Part shown: positions 17,072-24,752 of the stretch, piece after piece
Layout: the number at the start of each line of letters is the position of its first letter
How positions within the stretch are numbered: position 1 is the stretch's first letter
Assembly (NCBI GenBank): GCA_900317545.1
Contig: ONHE01000093.1
Coordinates: forward strand, 1 to 41,214
Length of the DNA: 41,214 bases
Reading direction: 5' to 3'
From: an uncultured Prevotella sp.
GTDB lineage: Bacteria; Bacteroidota; Bacteroidia; Bacteroidales; Bacteroidaceae
Notes under the pieces: generated by a model
Databases searched by the model: none
What the model saw: only the letters and a program-made list of their open reading frames with translations
Told to the model about the DNA's origin: nothing
Position numbers and translations under genes: made by a program

Positions 17072-18478
17072 TTATTCATTTGTGGAAGCCATGAATGCCT
17101 CGACTTCTTCGGGGTGATACGGTATACGCTTGCTGCCTATGAATCTGCAGCCGTCCTTTGTGATCAGTAGATCATCCTCGATGCGAATGCCGCCAAAGTC
17201 CTTATAGGTCTCTAATTTGTCGAAATTGAGGAACTCTGCGCAATGTCCGCGTTGTTTCCAGTCGTCGATGAGAGCTGGTATAAAGTAGATTCCTGGTTCG
17301 TCAGTGATGACAAAACCTTCCTGCAAGCGACGTCCCATGCGCAGACAGTTTGTACCGAACTGTTCGAGATTGGGGCGCGTTTCCTCATCGAAACCTACGT
17401 AGATCTGGTCAAATGACTCCATGTCATGTACGTCCATACCCATCATATGACCGAGGCCGTGTGGCAAGAACATGGCATGGGCGCCGGCGCGGACAGCCTC
17501 TTCCGTATCGCCTTTGGCCAATCCGAGTTCCTTCATGCGGTCAAAGATGTGGCGGCAGACGGCAAAATGCACGTCAACATATTTCACGCCGGGCTTGGAA
17601 AGATCCAATGCCAAGTCGTGAGATTCCTCCACTACACGGTAGATTTCAAGCTGGCGCGTGGTGAATTTGCCGTTGACGGGGAAGGTGCGTGTGTTGTCCG
17701 AGCAATAGTTGTTGATGGTCTCGGCACCGCAGTCGCACAATACGAGTCGGCCAGACTCAAGTTCCCGCATCGACGGATTGCCGTGCATGATTTCCCCATG
17801 CTGTGAGAAGATAGTCGGGAAGCTGACCATGGCTCCGTAAGAGTTGGCAACTCCATCGACCTGACCACCGATATATTTCTCCGTAACGCCCGGCTTGGTC
17901 AGCCGCATGGCTGTAGTGTGCATCCTGTAGCCAATCTCTGCTGCCCGCTCTAATTCCTCAATCTCCTGCTGCTCCTTTACAGAGCGCATCTTGACCACGG
18001 CATGTATGAGGTCGAGCGATGCACTCTCTTTCTGCTGGTTGGGATGTATGCCCAGCAGGTCGAATAGTTGCAGCTTGATGTCATAGCGGTATGGGGGAAG
18101 GAAATGAATCCTCCGTTTCTGCCGCATGGCTTCGTTGCACAGCGTCTTCAATGCTTTCATCGGCGCGGAGTTGGCGACTCCCACTTGGAAAGCAAGGTCG
18201 TGGACGTTCTCCACGGATCCATACCAAACAATATCCTCAATGTCTATGTCATCCCCGATGAGTGTTTCTTGGTTGTTGTCCACGTCTATGACACCTACCA
18301 AGCCGTCACGTGACTGTCCGAAATAATAGAGGAACGAAGAGTCTTGACGAAATGGGTAATAGCCATTGTTCGGGAAATTGCACGGCGATTCGTTGTTTCC
18401 GAACAAGATGATGATGCCTTCCTTAATTAAGGACTTAAGTTCCGCACGTCGGCGGATAAACGTTTGCTGATCGAACAT
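17072..18478 (-). CDS. pepP: Xaa-Pro aminopeptidase (M24B, aminopeptidase P family)
   Basis: Cleaves N-terminal residues followed by proline, using a dinuclear metal centre in the cytoplasm. The 468-aa protein has the N-terminal creatinase-like domain (1-170) and the pita-bread catalytic domain. Metal ligands are visible: Asp in LCDCGAE, Asp in SDNTRTFPV, His in PHGLGHMMGMDVHD, Glu in DEPGIYF and Glu in GIRIEDD. No signal peptide. The -7 element TATCTTTG precedes the start by about 30 bp. The C1 peptidase follows in the same direction. The family is certain; the exact specificity is inferred. Confidence 0.93.
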   Translation of the reverse strand: MFDQQTFIRRRAELKSLIKEGIIILFGNNESPCNFPNNGYYPFRQDSSFLYYFGQSRDGLVGVIDVDNNQETLIGDDIDIEDIVWYGSVENVHDLAFQVGVANSAPMKALKTLCNEAMRQKRRIHFLPPYRYDIKLQLFDLLGIHPNQQKESASLDLIHAVVKMRSVKEQQEIEELERAAEIGYRMHTTAMRLTKPGVTEKYIGGQVDGVANSYGAMVSFPTIFSQHGEIMHGNPSMRELESGRLVLCDCGAETINNYCSDNTRTFPVNGKFTTRQLEIYRVVEESHDLALDLSKPGVKYVDVHFAVCRHIFDRMKELGLAKGDTEEAVRAGAHAMFLPHGLGHMMGMDVHDMESFDQIYVGFDEETRPNLEQFGTNCLRMGRRLQEGFVITDEPGIYFIPALIDDWKQRGHCAEFLNFDKLETYKDFGGIRIEDDLLITKDGCRFIGSKRIPYHPEEVEAFMASTNE

Positions 18479-18504
18479 AACTGCTTTTAATTGTGTTATA
18501 AGTG

Positions 18505-18512
18505 CAAAGATA
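18505..18512 (-). promoter_or_regulatory. -7 element for pepP
   Basis: Minus-strand TATCTTTG about 27 bp upstream of ATG 18478, giving a leader of about 20 nt. The -33 element is not convincing. Confidence 0.55.
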
Positions 18513-18604
18513 ATAATTATTCTATAAATCTACATATCATGTTTGGCATTTTTTTCTGAGCTTTACAGATCTCTTTTCGTAGGAAAAGGAACGCTCCGGT
18601 CTGG

Positions 18605-19138
18605 TCACTCGGCAGGTATGGACGAGCCAGAGTTGTCATATTTTGGTGACTCACCATATATATTGGGCTCCGGCTTGCCGTCGAGGAGGCAAAAAATGAA
18701 TGTTGGGATGCCTGTGAAGAAGCTGGTCAGCCCTGCGATAATCAATACGGGATCAGAGAAGAGGCGCGTGATCTCTGACGGATTCGGATTGACTGTGTTC
18801 AGTGCTTCATATAACCCGCCTGTATAGATGTCGATTGTGTAGACCAAAGCGGCGGCCCATCCGATGATCACCCACCACTTGCTGTGACCACCGTCCTGTA
18901 GTCTGCGTATGGTAATGGGGACAAGTAGCAGCCCCATAAGGCAAGAAAGAGCGACTGAGACGATCATGGGGGCGAACGAAAGGATGACGGAGAGGATCCA
19001 ATCAATGATGATAAATGCCAGCATAAACCACCAGAATTCTGAGCGGCGGCTTCGTCCGTTCAATACAAGGAGCTGTTTGAATCCCATGGAAACGGCTTCG
19101 CGGAAGCCCAAGGCGGGTCTTGCTTTAAAGCTATTCAT
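18605..19138 (-). CDS. DUF805 family inner-membrane protein
   Basis: A 177-aa integral membrane protein of unknown role. The DUF805 signature is clear: NGRSRRSEFWWFML at about 27-40, then RRLQDGGHSKWW at about 79-90, with four hydrophobic segments in all. The last is followed by a short polar tail rich in Pro, Ser and Gly. It starts 42 bp after the susD stop with no promoter motif between, so it may be read with susCD. A functional link to the pair is only positional. Confidence 0.85.
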   Translation of the reverse strand: MNSFKARPALGFREAVSMGFKQLLVLNGRSRRSEFWWFMLAFIIIDWILSVILSFAPMIVSVALSCLMGLLLVPITIRRLQDGGHSKWWVIIGWAAALVYTIDIYTGGLYEALNTVNPNPSEITRLFSDPVLIIAGLTSFFTGIPTFIFCLLDGKPEPNIYGESPKYDNSGSSIPAE

Positions 19139-19180
19139 TGTCTTTAGAATAAAAGGTTATGGTATATTGTTCTTCTGTTT

Positions 19181-20839
19181 TCATTCTTTTGTATAGCCGG
19201 GGTTCTGCTTCAGGTTTCCGTTCAGGTCAATGGCTGTGTCAGGAATGGGGAATACGATGGTGTGGCAGTCTGTTTCTCCTGCCAGTTGCGGACGTTGGTC
19301 GTAGGCTTGGCAGAATCGTCCGAAGCGAACTAAGTCCTGTCTTCTCCATCCTTCCCACATCAGTTCCAGCAGCCGTTCGTTCAGGATGTTGTCCAAAGAG
19401 GCTTTCCTTGCGGGCGCTCCGACGCGCCTGCGGACTGCATTCAGTTCCGCCGATCCGTCACCGCCGTTGCGCACTTTGGCTTCCGCCTTCATCAGCAGCA
19501 CGTCGGCATGGCGGTATAGCACGATGTCATTGTCCTGCAGTTTGCCGTCGGCATAGGCTGTCCGGTCGATTTCATACTTGCTCATGCGCGCTCCGGCCGT
19601 CTTCTCATAGGTGCTCCCAGTTAAGTCGAGCTTCACCTCTAAGGGCTGGTAGACCAGTGGAGAGCCATTGTCCAACCGTACCACACGACCGTCCACGCGC
19701 AGCGTGTCGCTATAAAAGTTGATGGCATAGCGTGGATCTTCGTCCTTGGAACCATATCCGTAGGCCTGCACTGTGGATGTCGTGGCGCACGCTCCGTTCT
19801 CTGCGTCCATCCCTATAGCGCCTCCATGGACGTAGTGACGGCTGCGGAAGAGGTACCAGAATTGGTTTCTGTAGAGTGTCTTGTCCATCGGAACGGTGAA
19901 GATGTTCTCCTTCGAGCTCTCGTTGTGGACCATGAAGTTGGCGGCATAGTTGTCTTCCAGTGCATATCCTTCATCGCTCAGGCGGTCGCAGAACCAGATG
20001 CAGGCTTCCCAGGCGTTCATCTTCCGGCCGTCGATGGTGAAAGTCAGTTGCGAGCCGTCGGGGCGTTTGTCGTCGGTCCAGTCGTCGTCAGCGTAGACCT
20101 CGGCATTGATCATGAGCTTTGCGAGCAGGAAATGAGCCACCGGGCGAGTGATCCTACCGTAGTAGTTGCCTTGTCGGTTGCTGTGCTCGTCGGGCAGGTA
20201 TGGAGCAACCTCCATCAACTGGTTGACGATCCATCTGAACGTTTCGCTCCGCTCCGACTGGCTGATGGTGCTGACTTTCGCATGGCTGTCGGTCACCAGT
20301 GGGATGCGTCCGTAGAGGTCCATCAGGTAATAACAGAACATCGCCCGTATGGCTTTCACCTCCGCTTCGTAGCTGCTGCGCTCGCCGGAGGTGAGCAGCG
20401 TCTGGTGCGTTTCGATCTGGTCGAGGCTCTGGTTGCACAGCATGACGACCTTGTAAAGATAGGTCCAGGTGTCGTAGAGTGGAGCGTCACTTGGCGTCCA
20501 GGTATGCAGATAGAGGTGCTGCCAGAATCCACCGTCGTACCAGTCGCCTCCTCTGGTGGGGATGATGGCCTCGTCCGTGGTGAACGTATTGTAGTCGTAG
20601 ACGCCGCGGTAGGTGCCTTGCAGGCCTTGACTGTCGCTGTCTCCACCGATGTAATTATACAATGTGGCGACGGCGTTGATATACAGTTGGGAGGCAGATG
20701 TGTAGGCTTTGTTTTCGGTAATCAGCCCTTCGGGATGTTCGTTGAGGCACGATGCGAGGAGCAGGACGAGAAGTAGCGCTCCCGTCTTTGCGCTTCTGCA
20801 GGCGGGCAACGGCTTATGATGGATGTGGAAGTGTTTCAT
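19181..20839 (-). CDS. SusD/RagB-family surface lipoprotein
   Basis: Surface-exposed glycan- or peptide-binding lid of a SusC-type transporter. The 552-aa protein has a lipoprotein signal ending LLLASC, with lipidated C31. SusD features follow: YTSASQLYINAVATLYNYIG near the start, EAEVKAIRAMFCYYLMDLYG, GRITRPVAHFLLAKLMINAE, and the C-terminal block ILNERLLELMWEGWRRQDLVRFGRF with NPGYTKE at the end. It lies 85 bp after susC. No glycosidase or sulfatase is adjacent, so the ligand cannot be guessed. Confidence 0.93.
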   Translation of the reverse strand: MKHFHIHHKPLPACRSAKTGALLLVLLLASCLNEHPEGLITENKAYTSASQLYINAVATLYNYIGGDSDSQGLQGTYRGVYDYNTFTTDEAIIPTRGGDWYDGGFWQHLYLHTWTPSDAPLYDTWTYLYKVVMLCNQSLDQIETHQTLLTSGERSSYEAEVKAIRAMFCYYLMDLYGRIPLVTDSHAKVSTISQSERSETFRWIVNQLMEVAPYLPDEHSNRQGNYYGRITRPVAHFLLAKLMINAEVYADDDWTDDKRPDGSQLTFTIDGRKMNAWEACIWFCDRLSDEGYALEDNYAANFMVHNESSKENIFTVPMDKTLYRNQFWYLFRSRHYVHGGAIGMDAENGACATTSTVQAYGYGSKDEDPRYAINFYSDTLRVDGRVVRLDNGSPLVYQPLEVKLDLTGSTYEKTAGARMSKYEIDRTAYADGKLQDNDIVLYRHADVLLMKAEAKVRNGGDGSAELNAVRRRVGAPARKASLDNILNERLLELMWEGWRRQDLVRFGRFCQAYDQRPQLAGETDCHTIVFPIPDTAIDLNGNLKQNPGYTKE

Positions 20840-20924
20840 GCGACAGGGTGGAATATCGTGGTAATGTGTTCGTTTCAGATGGCTTGTCTTTGGCGGAGCG
20901 TGCGTTCGGCTTTCGTTCGGAAGG

Positions 20925-23624
20925 TCAGAACTGAATGCTGACGCTCATGCTGTAGGTGCGACTGGGCGGGTAGCTGCGCTTGTCGTCAATGCCGAGCGTG
21001 TTGCTCACCACGTAGCTGTTGATCATAGGCGTCAGCCCACTGTAGCCCGTAATGGTCGCAAAGTTGTTGACGGAGCATGAAATGCGGAGCGCACTGATAT
21101 ACTTCCGGTGTTTCAGGGGCACATTCCAGCCGATGGTGAGATAATCGAAGTTGAGGTAATCGCCTTTCTCCAACCAGTAGTCAGTGGCCGTCTGGTCCTT
21201 GATGTTACGTTCCGGTGCGCCTGTCATGACGTTATAATCCGGGAAGCTAGACATGTTCATGTAGGTCAAGGCCGTACCGTTGTAGATCTTATGTCCGAAG
21301 GCTCCGTTCATCTGCAGCGATATGTCGAAGTCGCGGAAGCGGAAACTGATGTTTGATCCGAGCGTCATTTTCGGCGTCGCCTGTCCCGCGACGTAGCGGT
21401 CTCCGCCGTCTTCGATGTTCACGTCTCCGCTCTCATCGATGTCCGCAATCTCGTAGCGGTAGCTCCCGTCGCTGTTTTTGGCGAGTCCGGTGCAGTGAGG
21501 CAGGTAGAAGACTCCTAACGGCTGGCCCACGATCTGATAAACTACGTTGTTGTCGCCTCCGTGAAATCCGGCTCCGTTGAGTGATCCGATGCTGGTGATG
21601 CTGCTGGCTGTCATGGTCGTTCCGTTAAGGTCTCCCGAGAGTGAAATCAGCTTATTCTTCTGGAAAGAGAGGTTCACGTTGATGTTGAGTTCCATGTCTT
21701 TGCGGGCGATAGGTGTCGTCCCGAGTCCCAATTCGAATCCACTGTTGCTCATGGAGCCTAAGTTTGCCAGCAGTTTGGGGTAAGGGAATGGCGGCACAGG
21801 CACGTCATACTGGTAGAGCATGTCACGTGTGCGACTGTAATAGTATTCGGCCGAGAGCACTAAGTGGTTACTCCAGAGTCCGAGGTCGGTGCCAATGTTG
21901 AAGTTGCTGCGTGTCTCCCATTTCAGGTCCGGATTTGCATTGCGCATGCTGACCATCGTCACGGTGGGCGAGCCGTTGTAGTTCACGATGCCGTTAGCCT
22001 GCAGGAGCAGTAGCGAATTGTAGGAGTCGATGCCGCCTAAATTGCCCGACAGGCCGTAGCCGATGCGGAAATCCAGCTTGCTGATGGCCTTGATATTCTT
22101 GAGAAAGGCTTCCTGCTTGGCATCCCAATTCAATGAGACGGATGGGAAGAATCCCCATTTGTGGTTGTCTCCGAACATGCTGCTGCCGTCGGCACGCGCC
22201 GAGAGCGCGAGCGTGTAGCGGTTCATGAGCCGGTAATTGACGCTGCTCATCAACGACGCCAGTGACGGATCCTCGTAGTCGCTGCCTGTTCCGCCGTAGG
22301 GACGGATGGAGCCCGCCCCCAGGTTGTCATAGCCGAGCTCGTTGGTGGTGAATCCTTTGACGAGGGTCCAGAATCCGCTCCGGTCGCTCTTTTGATACTC
22401 CCCGAGTAGCGTGATGTCGAGCGCGTGGATGTCGGCAGTGAGATGATAGTCGAGCCGTGCATTCCCCAGCCAGTCCTGACTCTTGTGTTCGCCACGGACA
22501 GCCTGCCCCTGTCCCCACACCCAAGTGGGACAGAACTGCGCGTTCTCGGTGCTGTTGTAGCTGTAGGAGCCGAACAGTGTCAGATCGAGTGACTGCTTCC
22601 TGCGTGCGCTTACCTTATTATATAGGTGGAAGGCAAGCTCCAAATGTGTGTTGAAGTTGAGGTTTTTCTCGTCGTTTTTTTCATGCAGCAGTGCGTGCGG
22701 CGGATTGATCTGTGAGGCCGTGGAGTTCTTGTTCCAGTTGCCATTGCCGTCCATTCCGGCCGGGAATGTGGGATTCTGGGCTGCCGCCGAGTAGAATAAC
22801 TTCTGCACGTCGAATATGTATTCATTTCCGGCCGATGAGCCGAAAGCCCCTAAGTTGATGTCCACGTGGCGGTCGAAGGCCTGCTGGTGCAGGTCAAACT
22901 TGGCCACGAAGTTATGCTGGTCTTTGGTTTTGATGATGGTGTTGTGATGCTGCCAGGCGAGCGAAGCCCGATAGTTAGACTGCTCAGCGCCTCCGTTGAA
23001 CGAGACGTGATGATTGGTTGTGACGCCCATCCGCGTGATGGCGTTCGGAAAGTCGGTGTCGAATCCGCCGTCGTTGTAGTCGAGTCCCAACCGCTGAGCC
23101 GTTGTCAAGTAGTCGTTTCGGCGCAGCATGCCGATGTTTTTGTAGACCGATTCAAAGCCGATATTGCCGTCATAGGAGATGTGGAAAGCGTCTCCACGCC
23201 CCTTTTTGGTTTTCACTTCGATCACGCCGGAGGCCCCCCGCGAGCCGTACTGGGCCGTCTCAGCAGCGTTCTTCAATATGGAGAAGCTTTCAATGTCGGC
23301 CGGATAGACGGTCGAAAGCGTCTCGAGATCTGAGTAGACGCCGTCAATGATGACCAGCGGATCGTTTCCGCCGGTGATGGAGGTCGTTCCCCGGACGCGC
23401 ACACTGCTGAGCATGGCCATACGGTCGGCCCCGCTGTTGCTCACATTCACGCCGGCTGCCTGTCCACTCAGCGCGTCGAGCGAGTTGGTGACAAGGCCTT
23501 TGTTCATGCGTTCTTCGGTGACAATGTCAACCGAATGGGATGCGAGCGAGTCTCTCCGCTGTGCTTCGGACGGCAGGGCGATGACGGCTGCCAGTCCGAG
23601 CAGGATGGACATCCTTTTTTTCAT
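20925..23624 (-). CDS. SusC/RagA-family TonB-dependent transporter, short form
   Basis: Outer-membrane barrel predicted to import a ligand captured by the adjacent SusD. The 899-aa protein begins with a signal peptide ending ALPSEAQ. It then goes almost directly into the plug (LDALSGQAAGVNVSNSGA, SVRVRGTTSITGGNDPLVII, ILKNAAETAQYGSRGASG). The usual N-terminal carboxypeptidase-regulatory-like domain of about 90 residues is absent, and no TonB box is obvious. The barrel ends typically (SYPPSRTYSMSVSIQF). The promoter is 30 bp upstream. The pair looks intact; the missing N-terminal domain is the main oddity. Confidence 0.93.
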   Translation of the reverse strand: MKKRMSILLGLAAVIALPSEAQRRDSLASHSVDIVTEERMNKGLVTNSLDALSGQAAGVNVSNSGADRMAMLSSVRVRGTTSITGGNDPLVIIDGVYSDLETLSTVYPADIESFSILKNAAETAQYGSRGASGVIEVKTKKGRGDAFHISYDGNIGFESVYKNIGMLRRNDYLTTAQRLGLDYNDGGFDTDFPNAITRMGVTTNHHVSFNGGAEQSNYRASLAWQHHNTIIKTKDQHNFVAKFDLHQQAFDRHVDINLGAFGSSAGNEYIFDVQKLFYSAAAQNPTFPAGMDGNGNWNKNSTASQINPPHALLHEKNDEKNLNFNTHLELAFHLYNKVSARRKQSLDLTLFGSYSYNSTENAQFCPTWVWGQGQAVRGEHKSQDWLGNARLDYHLTADIHALDITLLGEYQKSDRSGFWTLVKGFTTNELGYDNLGAGSIRPYGGTGSDYEDPSLASLMSSVNYRLMNRYTLALSARADGSSMFGDNHKWGFFPSVSLNWDAKQEAFLKNIKAISKLDFRIGYGLSGNLGGIDSYNSLLLLQANGIVNYNGSPTVTMVSMRNANPDLKWETRSNFNIGTDLGLWSNHLVLSAEYYYSRTRDMLYQYDVPVPPFPYPKLLANLGSMSNSGFELGLGTTPIARKDMELNINVNLSFQKNKLISLSGDLNGTTMTASSITSIGSLNGAGFHGGDNNVVYQIVGQPLGVFYLPHCTGLAKNSDGSYRYEIADIDESGDVNIEDGGDRYVAGQATPKMTLGSNISFRFRDFDISLQMNGAFGHKIYNGTALTYMNMSSFPDYNVMTGAPERNIKDQTATDYWLEKGDYLNFDYLTIGWNVPLKHRKYISALRISCSVNNFATITGYSGLTPMINSYVVSNTLGIDDKRSYPPSRTYSMSVSIQF

Positions 23625-23653
23625 GGTCGCTTAAGTGTTTATGGTCGTCGCAG

Positions 23654-23684
23654 CAAAGATAAGCTAATTATTTCAGAGATGCAA
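23654..23684 (-). promoter_or_regulatory. Promoter of the susC-susD unit
   Basis: Minus-strand -7 TATCTTTG at 23661-23654 and -33 TTGC at 23684-23681, spaced 20 bp. The leader of about 24 nt is short. The TGTCAGACA repeats found at the nearby outer-membrane gene are absent here. Confidence 0.7.
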
Positions 23685-23823
23685 GCATACGGGGCAAAAG
23701 AATTTTCCGGACGCGCCAGTCTTGCTCCCGCCTGTTGTGCTTCAGATGCGTGGGAGTTATCTTTTTTTTTCTCAAAGTCAAGATTTTCGGTGTGCGGATC
23801 ATCCTTTTTTCGCCGTTTTTCAC

Positions 23824-23831
23824 TATATTTG
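23824..23831 (+). promoter_or_regulatory. -7 element for the membrane-anchored regulator
   Basis: TATATTTG, 45 bp upstream of ATG 23877. No good -33 element lies 19-21 bp before it, so basal expression may be weak or assisted. Confidence 0.55.
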
Positions 23832-23876
23832 CAGCATCGCGTGACCGATTCCGGTTCGTACGGAAACCAGTGAAAA

Positions 23877-24629
23877 ATGAATCATCAAACGTTTATGAAA
23901 CCTTACCATGCTATTCTTGTCTTCCTCGTATTGTTGGGCAGTGCCGTCCTGTCGGGCGTTTCAAGCTATGGACATACGCGTGATGGGCTGGTCAGTGAGA
24001 TGAACCAGGCCTTGGCGCTCACGCTTCAGACCAAGCAGGAGGGATGGATCACGCCCGATACAATACACGACTATCGGCGTCATCTGAAGACCGCGGCGCT
24101 GCGGGAACATTCGTTCGTCTATTATGCCATGGACAACCAAGCCCGCAATCTGTGCAGCGACCGAATGAGATGGAGGTCGGACGACCGTACCTATACGTTC
24201 CAGGGCTATGCCGACTTGTCGTCCTGGGCCATTCTCGGGATGTCCGATCAGCGTCTGTCGGCATCGCTTTCGCTGCTGGCAGTCATATGGATGGTCTTTG
24301 TGCTTGCCTATTTCCGCAAGCATAGAGAAGGCTTGCAGGTCCTCGGCAACATCGTCTACCACGTGCGGGAACGCGCATTCTATGACCTCAGCCACCGTCC
24401 GATCGCGCTCACCCCGATGCAGGAGCAGCTGATGGAGCTGTTTTTCAGCTCTCCGGGTTACAGTCTGTCGAAAAGCGAGATCTGCGACGCGCTCTGGCCT
24501 AACAAGCCTGACGCGAGCGAGACTCTCTACACGCTGATCCGCCGGATCAAACCGATCGTTGAGGAACAAGGCCGTCTCCGCATCGTCTCCGACCGCGGAA
24601 AGGCTTACCGACTGACCGTAGGCGGCTGA
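23877..24629 (+). CDS. Membrane-anchored winged-helix transcriptional regulator
   Basis: Predicted one-component sensor-regulator of 250 aa. A hydrophobic segment at 11-30 and a second at 127-146 flank a periplasmic domain of about 95 residues (32-126). The cytoplasmic C-terminal part (172-250) is an OmpR/PhoB-type winged helix: LTPMQEQLMELFF, YSLSKSEICDALWPN, SETLYTLIRRIKPIVEE, then the wing IVSDRGKAYRL. The order is the reverse of ToxR, whose DNA-binding domain is N-terminal. No receiver or kinase domain is present. It is divergent from susC and directly upstream of an outer-membrane protein whose promoter carries paired direct repeats, the likely target. The fold is clear; the signal is unknown. 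Confidence 0.85.
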   Translation: MNHQTFMKPYHAILVFLVLLGSAVLSGVSSYGHTRDGLVSEMNQALALTLQTKQEGWITPDTIHDYRRHLKTAALREHSFVYYAMDNQARNLCSDRMRWRSDDRTYTFQGYADLSSWAILGMSDQRLSASLSLLAVIWMVFVLAYFRKHREGLQVLGNIVYHVRERAFYDLSHRPIALTPMQEQLMELFFSSPGYSLSKSEICDALWPNKPDASETLYTLIRRIKPIVEEQGRLRIVSDRGKAYRLTVGG

Positions 24630-24680
24630 CAAAACGAAAATACCGCCATTAAAAGCGGCTGACAGCGGCCGACCGTGAAA

Positions 24681-24700
24681 TGTCAGACATATGTCAGACA
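24681..24700 (+). promoter_or_regulatory. Tandem operator, two TGTCAGACA direct repeats
   Basis: TGTCAGACA occurs at 24681-24689 and again at 24692-24700, 11 bp apart, about one helical turn. It ends 5 bp before the -33 element of the promoter. OmpR/PhoB-family regulators commonly bind paired direct repeats about 10-11 bp apart upstream of the core promoter, and such a regulator is encoded just upstream. A partly related CTGACAG lies at 24659-24665 in inverted sense. I saw no other tandem copy in the window. Confidence 0.7.
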
Positions 24701-24705
24701 GTTTT

Positions 24706-24737
24706 TTTGTTCGTTTCATCCTGTCATACTATATTTG
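24706..24737 (+). promoter_or_regulatory. Promoter of the outer-membrane protein gene
   Basis: TTTG at 24706-24709 and TATATTTG at 24730-24737 with a 20-bp spacer, a full consensus. The tandem operator sits just upstream. It shows that the real start is ATG 24753, not the in-frame GTG at 24675, which lies upstream of the operator. Confidence 0.8.
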
Positions 24738-24752
24738 CCCCAAAAAACAACG

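Noticed and set aside
24675-24752. An N-terminal extension of the barrel protein starting at GTG 24675
   Set aside because: It would begin upstream of the operator and promoter. ATG 24753 gives a proper signal peptide just after the transcription start.
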